DNA of 64,000 bases, from NCBI GenBank assembly GCA_050945855.1, contig JBMNTS010000001.1:30779-94778 (forward strand), read 5' to 3'. Both the position numbers and the translations under genes were made by a program. Source of the stretch: CAYSNP01 sp050945855 (GTDB lineage Bacteria > Bacillota > Clostridia > Christensenellales > DTU072). Shown here in pieces: positions 17,161-25,936 of this stretch. The notes beneath the pieces were generated by a model. The model searched no databases. It was not told the origin of the DNA and saw only the letters and a program-made list of their open reading frames with translations. Within the stretch, counting starts at the first letter, position 1; the number at the start of each line of letters is the position of its first letter.

Positions 17161-17910
17161 ATGGCAAACAAGAGTCCGACACAAAAGAAAATTAAACTGC
17201 TCAATACGATAATAGTATCTCTAACCGTTTTACTGCTTGCGGTCATGTTAGGCTACGTATTGCCTTCCATGCTGGCGGACGAGAGGACTTTTGTGGTAAG
17301 CAGTAAGGCGGCGCTCAGAAAAGTCAGATATAACGAGGAAAACAAGACGCTGGAAAAAGGGCAAGTGGTTTTTATCGGGGACTCGATTTTCGAGTTTTAC
17401 GATACGGCTAAATTTTACCCCGACCATACCGTCTACAATCGGGGCATTTCGGGGGACAGAAGCAACCATGTGCTGGCGCGCATAGAGGAAAACGCGCTTG
17501 TCTTGGACCCTAGAATAATCGTAATTCATGTGGGCACCAACGACATAGGCGCAAAACTGGGATACGATTTAACCTTATCCAACATGAAAAAAATCGTGGA
17601 GAAAATAAGGGAGCACGATGCCTCAATCAAGATAATCCTTGACAACGTTTATCCCATCAACGACGAAAACAGGTTTTTTTACAGCCGTATATACGGCGTA
17701 AGGGAAAACTACCAGATACTTGAATTAAACCGGCTGCTTAAAGATTTTTCACAGGAAAACGGTGTGGAATATATAGATAATTATATTCTGCTTACCGACG
17801 AGGCGGGCAGGCTGAAAAGAGAGTATACCGTGGACGGACTCCACCTTTCTCAAAAAGGATATGAAGTCGTCACGGCTTCCATTCTGCCATATTTGGAAGA
17901 GCAGGACTAA
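17161..17910 (+). CDS. Membrane-anchored SGNH/GDSL hydrolase
   Basis: This 249-residue protein has one N-terminal membrane helix (about 13-37) and an outer SGNH domain. The catalytic blocks are FIGDSIFEFYD (Ser about 75), NRGISGD, VGTNDIG (Asn about 127) and DGLHLS (Asp and His near 229-232). The family includes esterases, thioesterases and polysaccharide deacetylases that act on envelope sugars or lipids. An ATG at 17155 is in frame but lies between the -10 box and the predicted transcription start, so 17161 is preferred. The stop is two bases from that of the convergent UMF1 transporter gene. Confidence 0.88.
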   Translation: MANKSPTQKKIKLLNTIIVSLTVLLLAVMLGYVLPSMLADERTFVVSSKAALRKVRYNEENKTLEKGQVVFIGDSIFEFYDTAKFYPDHTVYNRGISGDRSNHVLARIEENALVLDPRIIVIHVGTNDIGAKLGYDLTLSNMKKIVEKIREHDASIKIILDNVYPINDENRFFYSRIYGVRENYQILELNRLLKDFSQENGVEYIDNYILLTDEAGRLKREYTVDGLHLSQKGYEVVTASILPYLEEQD

Positions 17911-17912
17911 AG

Positions 17913-19280
17913 CTATCTTTTTTTACGTTTATCCTTATACGCTATCAAAAAACCTTTGGGTTGGGAGGCACTCTCCCCGCTTTCCGCTTCGATTTTGCCG
18001 CCGAGCTCTTTGTTGGGCAAATCGGCGTCGTTCTTAGGCACTAAAATCAGGAAAATGCCGCCGATAATAAAGAATATAAGCAAAGCAAGTATGCCCAGGC
18101 GGGGATTGTTGGTGATTTTGGTCATAAAAGCGATTGCTCCGGGGCCGATAACCGCCGCGCCTTTGGAGAATATATCGTACGCGCCGAAAAATTCGTTTGA
18201 TTTATGCTTGGGAATGATTTTGGCAAAGTAAGAACGGCTGAGCGCCTGAATACCGCCCTGGAACAGACCCACAAAGAAGGCAAGTATGAAGAAGTCTGTC
18301 AAAGCCTTCATAAAATACGCGTAACCCACAACCAGCGAATAGCCGACAATGCTTATCAGGATAAGGTAGCGGGGGGAGTATTTGCGGGCGGCGGAAGAAA
18401 ATATGATAGCGAAAGGCCACGCCACAAATTGGGTCATCAATAACGCGATAACAAGATAAATGGCTTGAATATCCCCGAGTACCTGCTGGGCGTATACCAC
18501 GCTCATGCCTATTATCGTGCCTACGCCGTCGATATAGAAGAAGAAAGCCAGTAAAAACATAAAAGGCGCTTTATAGTTGGGCAAATCTCTGAGGGTTTCG
18601 CCTATTTTACGGAAAGCGTTTCTGATTTGACGGGGCGCGGGCTCTACTCCGTGAATCTGCCTGTAATCGCGCAATAACGGAATGCTTACCAACCCCCACC
18701 ATGCGCCCGTTATCGCCATGCCGATAACAATTGCGGTGGAGTCGCCGATGCCTAAAATGGGGTTTTCCTTTGGCATAGTGGATAAGGCGTAAAGAGCAAG
18801 GCACACGCTGAAAGGAATGGTGCTGCCCACATACCCCCAGCCGAAGCCACGACCGGAAACGTCATCGTATCTGTCTTCGGAGGAAACGTCTATCAGCATA
18901 GCGTCATAAAAAACTATGCTGCCCGAAAGCCCTATCCTGCCTATAATAACTATTGCCGCCAAAATGGGAATGCTGTTGCTTATCCCGATAAGGAAGCAGG
19001 AAATCACCCCCAAACCCAGGAATACGGAAAACATCTTTTTCTTCATGCCTTTATTGTCCGCTATCGCGCCCAAAACGGGATTGATAAGGGCAACGCTAAA
19101 CGCGGATGCGGAAAGCAGTGTGCCGAAAATAGCGGTAATATCCGTGGAACTGTAGCCTTGACGTGTTGCAAGGGTATTATAGTAGATAGGCAGCAGGGAA
19201 GCGACAATCATCACAAATGCGGAATTTGCGACGTCATATAGCACCCATGAGCGTTCGGGTTTGGTCAGCTTAAATTTCAT
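17913..19280 (-). CDS. MFS transporter, UMF1/Atg22-like
   Basis: The 455-residue membrane protein opens with ERSWVLYDVANSAFVMIVASLLPIYYN in a form typical of UMF1-type MFS proteins, which resemble the yeast Atg22 amino acid effluxer. About 12 helices are visible, with the motif GAIADNKGMKKKMF between helices 2 and 3. The C-terminal tail is charged and cytoplasmic. The start follows AAGGAG. It is 28 bases behind rex and probably shares its promoter, so NADH-responsive expression of this exporter or importer is plausible but inferred. Confidence 0.88.
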   Translation of the reverse strand: MKFKLTKPERSWVLYDVANSAFVMIVASLLPIYYNTLATRQGYSSTDITAIFGTLLSASAFSVALINPVLGAIADNKGMKKKMFSVFLGLGVISCFLIGISNSIPILAAIVIIGRIGLSGSIVFYDAMLIDVSSEDRYDDVSGRGFGWGYVGSTIPFSVCLALYALSTMPKENPILGIGDSTAIVIGMAITGAWWGLVSIPLLRDYRQIHGVEPAPRQIRNAFRKIGETLRDLPNYKAPFMFLLAFFFYIDGVGTIIGMSVVYAQQVLGDIQAIYLVIALLMTQFVAWPFAIIFSSAARKYSPRYLILISIVGYSLVVGYAYFMKALTDFFILAFFVGLFQGGIQALSRSYFAKIIPKHKSNEFFGAYDIFSKGAAVIGPGAIAFMTKITNNPRLGILALLIFFIIGGIFLILVPKNDADLPNKELGGKIEAESGESASQPKGFLIAYKDKRKKR

Positions 19281-19308
19281 AATACTCTCCTTAAAGGCAA
19301 AATAATGA

Positions 19309-19926
19309 TTATCTCAATAACAATTTACTGTTAAGAACGGAAAGGGATACGGCAAAGTTTACGTTTTCCACCACAATATTGTCGGGCACGGACAACCTTA
19401 TGGGCGCAAAATTCCATATCGCCGCGATGCCGGCGTCCACCAACAATTGAGCGACTTGTTGCGCGGTGTCCGCAGGCGTGGCAATGATGCCGATTTGAGC
19501 GGATATCCTTTTGGCTTCCTTCTTAATATCCGAAGGGGAACAAATAGTCATATCCTTGATTTTTTTGCCGATTTTATCAGGATTGCTGTCAATCAGCGCG
19601 GCTATGGTAAGCCCGTATTGCTCAAAGCCGGGATAATTTGTAAGCGCGGTGCCCAGATTGCCCACGCCTACCAATACCGCCTTTTTATTATGCTTATATC
19701 CCAGCGTGTTTTCCAGAACCTGTATCAGTTCATCTAAAGAATACCCGATTTTAGGCCTGCCTATAATGCCCGTTTGTTGTAAATCCTTGCGTATCAAAAT
19801 AGGTATCAAGTCCAGCTTTTGCGCTATTATGGTGCAGGAAATATAAGTTTCGCCGTTCTCTTTTTCTTCCAGAGCAGCTTTATAATACAGCGGTAATCTT
19901 CTTAAAGTAGGCTCAGAGATTCCCAT
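19309..19926 (-). CDS. rex: Redox-sensing transcriptional repressor Rex
   Basis: The 205-residue protein is a Rex repressor, which binds operators when the NAD+ to NADH ratio is high and leaves them when NADH rises. The winged helix begins MGISEPTLRRLPLYYKAA, followed by the Rossmann motif VLVGVGNLGTAL (about 81-92) and a swapped C-terminal helix. A longer frame begins at 19977 inside the -35 box of the promoter. The ATG at 19926 follows GGGGAGGA at good spacing and matches the family start. Confidence 0.96.
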   Translation of the reverse strand: MGISEPTLRRLPLYYKAALEEKENGETYISCTIIAQKLDLIPILIRKDLQQTGIIGRPKIGYSLDELIQVLENTLGYKHNKKAVLVGVGNLGTALTNYPGFEQYGLTIAALIDSNPDKIGKKIKDMTICSPSDIKKEAKRISAQIGIIATPADTAQQVAQLLVDAGIAAIWNFAPIRLSVPDNIVVENVNFAVSLSVLNSKLLLR

Positions 19927-19953
19927 ATAGTCCTCCCCAAATATTTTATCTAA

Positions 19954-19982
19954 ATTATATATCAAAAATAAGGTCAAGTCAA
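19954..19982 (-). promoter_or_regulatory. Promoter of rex
   Basis: On the minus strand TTGACT and TATAAT are separated by 17 bases. A tandem TTGACTTGACC surrounds the -35 box. No clear Rex operator palindrome was recognised. Confidence 0.75.
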
Positions 19983-20108
19983 GGTATAAGGATTTTTTTA
20001 CCGATTAGGGCGGATAAATAATTTTTGCAATAATAAAAACTTTGCATTGATTCTGATATTAATGTGTGCTAAACTAAACAATGTTAAAAAATTACACCGA
20101 GGGCTAAA

Positions 20109-21668
20109 ATGACCGTTTACAAAAGCAATATTATCACTTGCAATGCAAATTACGATACCTTCCAATACCTTGCCGAAGAAGATGGCATAATTAAATACGT
20201 AGGCAATTCCTTGCCCGAAAAATATCGCACACAGCCCCTTATAGACCTGAGCGATAAGGCGATTATTCCCACATTCAGCGATAATCATACGCACTTTGTG
20301 TCTTACGCGGTACTGTCCATGGCGCTTGATATCAGCAATATCAAAAGCAACGCGGAGATTAAAGAGCTGATTCGAAAAAGAAATTCCAAAAAAACGGTTT
20401 TCGCTTTCGGTGCCAATAAAACCAAAGTGACCGAACAGACATTTATCACAAAAGAGGATTTGGACGAGGTATGCCCCAACGTTTACGCTGTGCTGATAAC
20501 CTCGGACGGACACGGCATGATTGTCAACAGCAAAGCTCTGCGCTCCCTGCCCCAAAGCATTAAAACCACCAGAGGGTACAATCCCGACAGCGGTCTGATT
20601 ATTAATGAAGCGTTTTACGTAGCGGTATCCGCTCTTAGCAAACTGCTCCCCAAAAAAGATATTATTGCTTCTTTTGCAAACGCCATTGACAGAATGGCAA
20701 AAAGGGGTATCGGGCATTTTGTATGCTGCGTAGGCTCCTCCTTTCCTAAGGACATTGACGTAAATTTATTTATTTGGGCTGCCAAAGGGCAGCGAAGCGG
20801 AGTCCAAATGCGCATTATGTATCAGACCTTTAACGTAGATAAGGTCACAAAAAGAGGCTTGCCGAGGCTGGGAGGGTGTTTTGAGTGCGCCCTGGACGGC
20901 AGCATCGGTCTGCGTGACGCTGCGCTTAATGAGCCCTATTGCGGTACCGACAACAAAGGCATATTGTATCATACGGATGAAGAACTGATGGAAAAAGTAA
21001 GCCGCGCCAACAAAAGCGGACTGAGTGTGCAGATGCACGCCATAGGCGACGCCGCTTTTGACCAAGCCGTCCGCGCCATCAAATACGCTTTGGACGAATG
21101 CCCGCGCGCCGACCACAGGCACGGCATAATCCACGCTTCCATGCCAACGGAAGAGGGTATGCGGATTTGCAAGGAATATAATATTCAGATAATAGCACAA
21201 TTTGCTTTTTTGGATTTGCAAGGCAACAATTTCGAGCCCATGTATGAGGCGCTTGGCGAAAGGGTTTACGCGGCGGAGCCGTACAGGCAACTGTGGGATT
21301 TGGGACTGGTGATTTCAGCGGGCAGCGACGCCCCCGTTACCGAACCCGACCCCATTCAATGGCTGAATAAAGCCTGCAACAACCTTAATTACAAAAACAG
21401 GTTATCTGTCGGGGAAGCGCTCCGCGCTTGCACCCACAACGGCTACTACTCCACCTTTGACGAGGACAAAAGAGGCAGTCTGGAAGAAGGAAAAATCGCA
21501 GATATGGTTATCCTCAGCAAAAACCCATACGCTATAGATAAAAAGGAATTGGGCGCTCTTGAAGTAGAGGCTACCATTTTTGCGGGTAAGAAATACGAAA
21601 GACCCAAAGGCGGCATACTTTCCGCCATCGCAAGGGGCATTTTTACGCCGGCAAACAAAAATTATTAA
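20109..21668 (+). CDS. Amidohydrolase, YtcJ-like (amidohydrolase_3)
   Basis: This 519-residue metal-dependent hydrolase has a TIM barrel with the metal motif FSDNHTHF (about 58-65) and later QMHAIGDAAFDQAV (His about 305). After these come HGIIHAS and AGSDAPVTEPDP (Asp about 409), then the closing composite domain (GSLEEGKIADMVILSKNP). It is closest in pattern to YtcJ-type amidohydrolases, whose substrates are mostly unknown. It stands alone with divergent rex upstream. GAGGG precedes the ATG and a TTGATT, 17 bases, TAAACT promoter-like pair lies upstream. Confidence 0.88.
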   Translation: MTVYKSNIITCNANYDTFQYLAEEDGIIKYVGNSLPEKYRTQPLIDLSDKAIIPTFSDNHTHFVSYAVLSMALDISNIKSNAEIKELIRKRNSKKTVFAFGANKTKVTEQTFITKEDLDEVCPNVYAVLITSDGHGMIVNSKALRSLPQSIKTTRGYNPDSGLIINEAFYVAVSALSKLLPKKDIIASFANAIDRMAKRGIGHFVCCVGSSFPKDIDVNLFIWAAKGQRSGVQMRIMYQTFNVDKVTKRGLPRLGGCFECALDGSIGLRDAALNEPYCGTDNKGILYHTDEELMEKVSRANKSGLSVQMHAIGDAAFDQAVRAIKYALDECPRADHRHGIIHASMPTEEGMRICKEYNIQIIAQFAFLDLQGNNFEPMYEALGERVYAAEPYRQLWDLGLVISAGSDAPVTEPDPIQWLNKACNNLNYKNRLSVGEALRACTHNGYYSTFDEDKRGSLEEGKIADMVILSKNPYAIDKKELGALEVEATIFAGKKYERPKGGILSAIARGIFTPANKNY

Positions 21669-21725
21669 ATATATTTTCAGCCGATAGGATTCTTTTCTGT
21701 TACCGTATCAATAAGATAAGGCGAT

Positions 21726-22622
21726 TTATGATTGTTTGTGGTTTTTTCCGGGTTGAATAAAAACCGAACTTAGAATGGATAAAAAGATTATCGCGCCCCC
21801 TATCGCTATCCACTTGTTGAACTGCTCATAGCCCAGCATCAGGGAAAATATTACGGCAAAGACTGATTCCGAGCATAAAATCGTGGATACCGTGGTGGCT
21901 TTTATGTGCGCCTGGGTAAAAGTCTGCATCAAGTAGGCAAAGCCTGTGGAAAAAACGCCCAAGAATAACGCGCCTAATATAAAATAAGGCATTTCTATAT
22001 TTACATACAGTTGCCTTTCGGTAATTACGGAAAGAATAAGACCCATAATACCCACCCCTGCCAGTTGCACGAAAGTAAAGTTGGTGGAATCGTATTTATG
22101 GCTTTCCTTTTCCAGCAATATAAAGTGTATGGCAAAGAACAGCGCCGCGCCCAGCGACAGTAAATCTCCTGCATTCATATTCATATTTTCGGAAAAAATC
22201 TCAAAAAATATAAACATCCCAACAATACATACGCTCGCGTCCGCCAACGGCTTGACCGCCTTTTTGCGGAATAACGCTATGGAGAGCAAGGCTGTAAAGA
22301 TTACGTATACGCCGGTAAGCATACCGTTTTTTGAGGGAGTTGTATACTTGGCGGCATAGCTCTGCAACACAAAAGCCGTCAAAAGCACGCAGGAAATTAC
22401 CGCTCCCGAATATACTTCGTTTTTGGATATGGGCGGCGATTTTAATATCGGTCTGGCGCAAAGCAGCGACAGCGCGCCCACTATAAAGCGTATCGCCACC
22501 AACAAAAAAACCGGGGTGCCGTGGTCCAACATTAGTTTGACTATGGAAAAGCCCATACCCCATACGGCGCTGACTGCGATAAGCAATAAAACTAGAGTCA
22601 ACCTTCCGGTTTTTGAATTCAT
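21726..22622 (-). CDS. EamA/DMT-family transporter
   Basis: The 298-residue protein has ten likely membrane helices in two EamA repeats. The first repeat shows AVSAVWGMGFSIVKLMLDHG and RFIVGALSLL. The second shows LGALFLGVFSTGFAYLMQTFTQ and VSTILCSESVFAVIFSLMLGYE, both usual for drug/metabolite transporters. The substrate is unknown. It lies 44 bases behind thpR and probably belongs to the same transcript. Confidence 0.9.
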   Translation of the reverse strand: MNSKTGRLTLVLLLIAVSAVWGMGFSIVKLMLDHGTPVFLLVAIRFIVGALSLLCARPILKSPPISKNEVYSGAVISCVLLTAFVLQSYAAKYTTPSKNGMLTGVYVIFTALLSIALFRKKAVKPLADASVCIVGMFIFFEIFSENMNMNAGDLLSLGAALFFAIHFILLEKESHKYDSTNFTFVQLAGVGIMGLILSVITERQLYVNIEMPYFILGALFLGVFSTGFAYLMQTFTQAHIKATTVSTILCSESVFAVIFSLMLGYEQFNKWIAIGGAIIFLSILSSVFIQPGKNHKQS

Positions 22623-22666
22623 ATATACCTCAATAGTGCGCTATTATCAATTACTGTATCCTTTTA

Positions 22667-23230
22667 TTACGCGGGGAAAAGCTGCCTGACGTATACGGGT
22701 CTGTAGACAAGCGTGCCCCCGATATTCTCCGAACTCATCAATTCGCATGATTCCGCCCGAAAGGAAAAAGGCTCAAAGCTAATCTTATCCAGCATGTTTT
22801 TGTCGATGACCACATCCCTGCCCAAGGTGAGATGGGGCTTATATACTCTGTCCTCCAAATCAAATCCGCTTTTCTTTAATGCGTCCGCAAGCTGTACCCG
22901 AAGAACAAAAAGCGCTTTGTTCCGCTCAACCCCCACCCAGACAATACTGCCCTTTCTGCCCCCGAACGCGCCCAGCCTGTTCACGGTTATCATAAACGGG
23001 GGCGCGGTTATTTCGTCCATAACCTTTTTAATTGCGCATAAGCGCTCCGGCGGCGTTTGACCTATAAAAACTAAGGTCAGATGCAGATTCTCCTCTCTTG
23101 TATATCTGCCCTTTTGCGCCATTTCCTTTACGGCAAGCTGCGCGGCGGTAAGCTTGTCTTTTATCGGCTTAGGAAAATTGATTGCTATAAACAGGCGCAT
23201 ATTTTGTTCCTTTTTACTAAGCTCTTTCAT
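22667..23230 (-). CDS. thpR: RNA 2',3'-cyclic phosphodiesterase (2H family, ThpR/LigT)
   Basis: The protein shows both HxTx motifs of 2H phosphoesterases, HLTLVF (about 52-57) and HLTLGR (about 134-139 from this start). ThpR opens 2',3'-cyclic phosphates in RNA and can ligate tRNA halves in vitro. Two starts are possible: the ATG at 23230 with AAGGGAG five bases upstream (187 residues), and the ATG at 23200 with AAGGA seven bases upstream (177 residues). The second gives the usual family start MRLFIAI; the first has the stronger ribosome binding site. The gene lies next to a tRNA cluster, which may be chance. Confidence 0.9.
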   Translation of the reverse strand: MKELSKKEQNMRLFIAINFPKPIKDKLTAAQLAVKEMAQKGRYTREENLHLTLVFIGQTPPERLCAIKKVMDEITAPPFMITVNRLGAFGGRKGSIVWVGVERNKALFVLRVQLADALKKSGFDLEDRVYKPHLTLGRDVVIDKNMLDKISFEPFSFRAESCELMSSENIGGTLVYRPVYVRQLFPA

Positions 23231-23334
23231 TGACACTCCCTTATTGCAACCTTTAGCTTGTCGCCTGCCCTCTTCCCTATTTTTGCCCTGATTTATCCTT
23301 AATTGCGACAGGATAAAAATTTTTGCTTATAAAT

Positions 23335-23384
23335 AAAAAAAAAGGTAAGATTTTGCCGTTGTCGCTAAGAACTTGTCAAAATCT
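23335..23384 (-). terminator. Probable terminator of the tRNA cluster
   Basis: On the minus strand AGATTTTG and CAAAATCT form an eight-base-pair stem with a long loop, followed by TACC and nine T residues. It lies just downstream of tRNA-Leu. Confidence 0.5.
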
Positions 23385-23402
23385 CGCCGTTTCTTTTCAA
23401 GC

Positions 23403-23491
23403 TGGTGCCGTTGATCGGACTTGAACCGATACGATTTTTTAAAATCGAGGGATTTTAAGTCCCTTGCGTCTGCCTGTTCCGCCACAACGGC
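23403..23491 (-). tRNA. tRNA-Leu (anticodon TAA)
   Basis: On the minus strand the gene starts GCCGTTG and ends CAACGGC-A-CCA, pairing in a seven-base acceptor stem. The anticodon loop CTTAAAA sits between GGGA and TCCC and reads UUA. A long variable arm (CTCGATTTTAAAAAATCG) marks a class II tRNA. The T loop is GGTTCAAGTC. CCA is encoded. Confidence 0.95.
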
Positions 23492-23495
23492 ATTT

Positions 23496-23570
<75 letters not shown>

Positions 23571-23573
23571 TTA

Positions 23574-23648
23574 TGGAGCGGGAAACGAGATTCGAACTCG
23601 CGACATTCGCCTTGGCAAGGCGACGCTCTACCACTGAGCCATTCCCGC
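23574..23648 (-). tRNA. tRNA-Gly (anticodon GCC)
   Basis: The acceptor ends GCGGGAA and TTCCCGC pair, with CCA encoded. The anticodon loop TTGCCAA reads GGC, and the T loop is GTTCGAATC. It is first in a Gly-Cys-Leu cluster transcribed from the promoter at 23700-23728. Confidence 0.95.
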
Positions 23649-23699
23649 TTATATCCTTGCCTTTGCCCTTTACGCGCTTGGCGCGATAACAGCTTATAC

Positions 23700-23728
23700 A
23701 ATATAACAAATATACTCAAAAAAATCAA
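23700..23728 (-). promoter_or_regulatory. Promoter of the tRNA cluster
   Basis: On the minus strand TTGATT and TATATT are separated by 17 bases, about 50 bases upstream of tRNA-Gly. Confidence 0.65.
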
Positions 23729-23793
23729 GCGGTTAAAGCATTTTTGGTAAAATGGTTATGCCGTCTTTTGATTTTTTTATCTGTGCGCAGCTT

Positions 23794-24465
23794 TTACTTT
23801 TTGCTTAAATCGGGTCTGTCCGCAAGTCCGCTGTCCGAATACTTTTTGTCAGGCGTCCTGCCCTCCCGCCTTGCAAGCTCCGCGTATATGTCGCTTAATT
23901 CTATGCCGGAATTGCTCATTAATACCATTGTATGATAGAGAAGGTCGCATAGCTCCATAATCAGGGAGTCTTTTTCTCCGTTTTTTGCGGCAATCAGCAC
24001 TTCGGCGCATTCTTCGGAAAGCTTTTTTAATATCTTATCCTGTCCTTTATCGTAAAGATAGTTGGTATAGCTCCCCGCAATTGGATTAGTCTTTCTGTCC
24101 TTGATTGTCGCCATCAAATCGCCGATAATCTTGTAATCGGAGCCGTCTTGTCCGCACAGGGAGCGGTAAAAACAGCTTTGGCTTCCCGTATGGCAGGCCG
24201 CGCCCGTTTGTTCCACCTTAAAAAGCAGGCTGTCGCCGTCGCAATCCGCAAAGCCGCATACGACCTTTTGAATATGGCCGCTGGTCTCTCCCTTTTTCCA
24301 TAATTGTTGCCTGGAACGGGAAAAATAATGCATATAGCCCGTATTTAGGGTTTTCTCCAGCGCTTCCTCATTCATATAAGCCTGCATCAGCACACGTCCG
24401 GAATATATGTCCTGAGCGATAACGGGTATCAGCCCGTTTGCGTCAAATTTCAAATCCTTGCCCAT
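23794..24465 (-). CDS. hisIE: Bifunctional phosphoribosyl-AMP cyclohydrolase / phosphoribosyl-ATP pyrophosphatase
   Basis: This 223-residue fusion performs steps two and three of histidine synthesis. The N-terminal HisI part (about 1-115) shows YSRSRQQLWKKGETSG and the zinc cysteines in CDGDSLLFKVEQTGAACHTGSQSCFY. The C-terminal HisE part (about 120-210) shows EECAEVLIAAKNG and CDLLYHTMVLM. It is the last gene of the his cluster, ten bases behind hisF. Confidence 0.96.
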   Translation of the reverse strand: MGKDLKFDANGLIPVIAQDIYSGRVLMQAYMNEEALEKTLNTGYMHYFSRSRQQLWKKGETSGHIQKVVCGFADCDGDSLLFKVEQTGAACHTGSQSCFYRSLCGQDGSDYKIIGDLMATIKDRKTNPIAGSYTNYLYDKGQDKILKKLSEECAEVLIAAKNGEKDSLIMELCDLLYHTMVLMSNSGIELSDIYAELARREGRTPDKKYSDSGLADRPDLSKK

Positions 24466-24475
24466 AATATCTCCT

Positions 24476-25231
24476 CTATATTTTTACGTTTACGCCGTTG
24501 GCCGCAAGATATTCTTTTAGCTCCATAATATTTATTTCGTTAAAATGGAACAGCCCCGCAGCCAGCGCGCCGTCCGCGCCGCCCTCGGTCAGCGCCTGCA
24601 GAAAATGCTCCCTGCTGCCCGCTCCGCCCGATGCGATAACAGGTATCTTTACGCAGGAACTAATTTGCCTGGTGATTTCTATATCGTAGCCCGCTTTGGT
24701 GCCGTCGCAATCCATGGAAGTGAGCAGGATTTCGCCCGCGCCCAGCCTTTGGACTTGCTTTGCCCACTCTATGGCGTCCAGTCCCGTATTGACTCTTCCG
24801 CCGTTGATAAACACCTTGTAATTATCCTCGACTTTTTTTACGTCTATGGCTACCGTAATGCGCGCGCCTCCAAACTTTTTTGCCGCCTGTTCTATTAATT
24901 CGGGCGTTTTTACGGCGGCGGAATTCATGGAAACTTTGCTTGCGCCTATGTCAAGCAAAGTCTGAATATGCTCTATACTGCCGATTCCGCCTCCGATGGT
25001 TAGAGGTATGGAAACCTGCTTTGCCGCCTTGCCTATGGTATCCAACATAGTGGAACGCTTCTCGTGCGTTGCGGAAATATCCAAAAACACGATTTCGTCC
25101 GCTCCCGCCTCATTATATTTTTTGGCTATCTCCACGGGGTCGCCGGCATCTTTTAAGTCCACAAAATTAACGCCTTTGACTACTCTGCCCTTATAAATAT
25201 CCAAACAGGGGATTATTCTTTTTTGCCGCAT
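24476..25231 (-). CDS. hisF: Imidazole glycerol phosphate synthase cyclase subunit
   Basis: The 251-residue TIM barrel opens RIIPCLDIYKGRVVKGVNF with the catalytic Asp at about 11. The second catalytic Asp is in LLTSMDCDGTKAGYD (about 130). Phosphate-binding GGGIGS and ASGGAGS are present. HisF closes the imidazole ring using ammonia from its partner HisH. No hisH lies in this cluster, which is unusual. The start overlaps hisA by 19 bases. Confidence 0.96.
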   Translation of the reverse strand: MRQKRIIPCLDIYKGRVVKGVNFVDLKDAGDPVEIAKKYNEAGADEIVFLDISATHEKRSTMLDTIGKAAKQVSIPLTIGGGIGSIEHIQTLLDIGASKVSMNSAAVKTPELIEQAAKKFGGARITVAIDVKKVEDNYKVFINGGRVNTGLDAIEWAKQVQRLGAGEILLTSMDCDGTKAGYDIEITRQISSCVKIPVIASGGAGSREHFLQALTEGGADGALAAGLFHFNEINIMELKEYLAANGVNVKI

Positions 25232-25935
25232 AAATCCAGCGCCTCCGATAAATTTATCCTGCCTTCGTACAAAGCCTTGCCCATTATCGCTCCGTAAATG
25301 TTTTTCTCGGCAAGGTTTACGATATCGTCATACCCCGACAAACCGCCGGAGGCAATAACGTTCATTCCCGTTTCCCTTTGCAGCTTTTCGCACGCCTCCG
25401 CGTTGATGCCGAAGAGCGCGCCGTCACGGCTGATATCCGTATATACTATATCGCTGATACCGTATTCCTTTAACCTTAAGGCAACCTCAAGCGGGGTAAG
25501 CGGAGCCTCTTCCACCCACCCTTTTATGCGCAACCTGCCATCCATCGCGTCAAGACCCGCCACAATCCTGTCCTTATAAATTGCCGCCGCCTTCTCCACC
25601 TCTTGGGGAGACTGGACGCATATGCTTCCCGCGATTACCCTGTCGTACCCAAGCTCGTCAAGACAGTATTTTATCTTGTCAGCCGTGCGTATGCCCCCGC
25701 CCAACTGCAGCGTGGCGTCCGTGTTTTCGCGAATGGCGGCAAGGATGTCCTTGTTTATATCCGAATTATCAAACGCGCCGTTCAGATCCACAATATGTAT
25801 ATACCGGGCGCCCAAACTCGTCCATTTGACCGCCATTTCCACAGGGTCGCCGTAAACGGTTACATTATCTCTTTTGCCGTAGAGCAGTCTTACCGCTTTC
25901 TTATCCAGTATATCTATAGCGGGGAAAAGTTTCAT
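25213..25935 (-). CDS. hisA: ProFAR isomerase
   Basis: The 240-residue TIM barrel isomerises ProFAR to PRFAR. It opens FPAIDILDKKAVRLLYG (catalytic Asp about 8). The second Asp is in YTDISRDGALFG (about 166-177, DISRDG), and the phosphate sites are LQLGGGIRT and ASGGLSG. It begins one base after the hisB stop, so nothing like hisH can fit between them. Confidence 0.96.
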   Translation of the reverse strand: MKLFPAIDILDKKAVRLLYGKRDNVTVYGDPVEMAVKWTSLGARYIHIVDLNGAFDNSDINKDILAAIRENTDATLQLGGGIRTADKIKYCLDELGYDRVIAGSICVQSPQEVEKAAAIYKDRIVAGLDAMDGRLRIKGWVEEAPLTPLEVALRLKEYGISDIVYTDISRDGALFGINAEACEKLQRETGMNVIASGGLSGYDDIVNLAEKNIYGAIMGKALYEGRINLSEALDLCGKKE

Positions 25936-25936
25936 A

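Noticed and set aside
23231..23402. Small RNA or hidden gene between thpR and tRNA-Leu
   Set aside because: I found no convincing short frame or structured RNA apart from the terminator-like hairpin.
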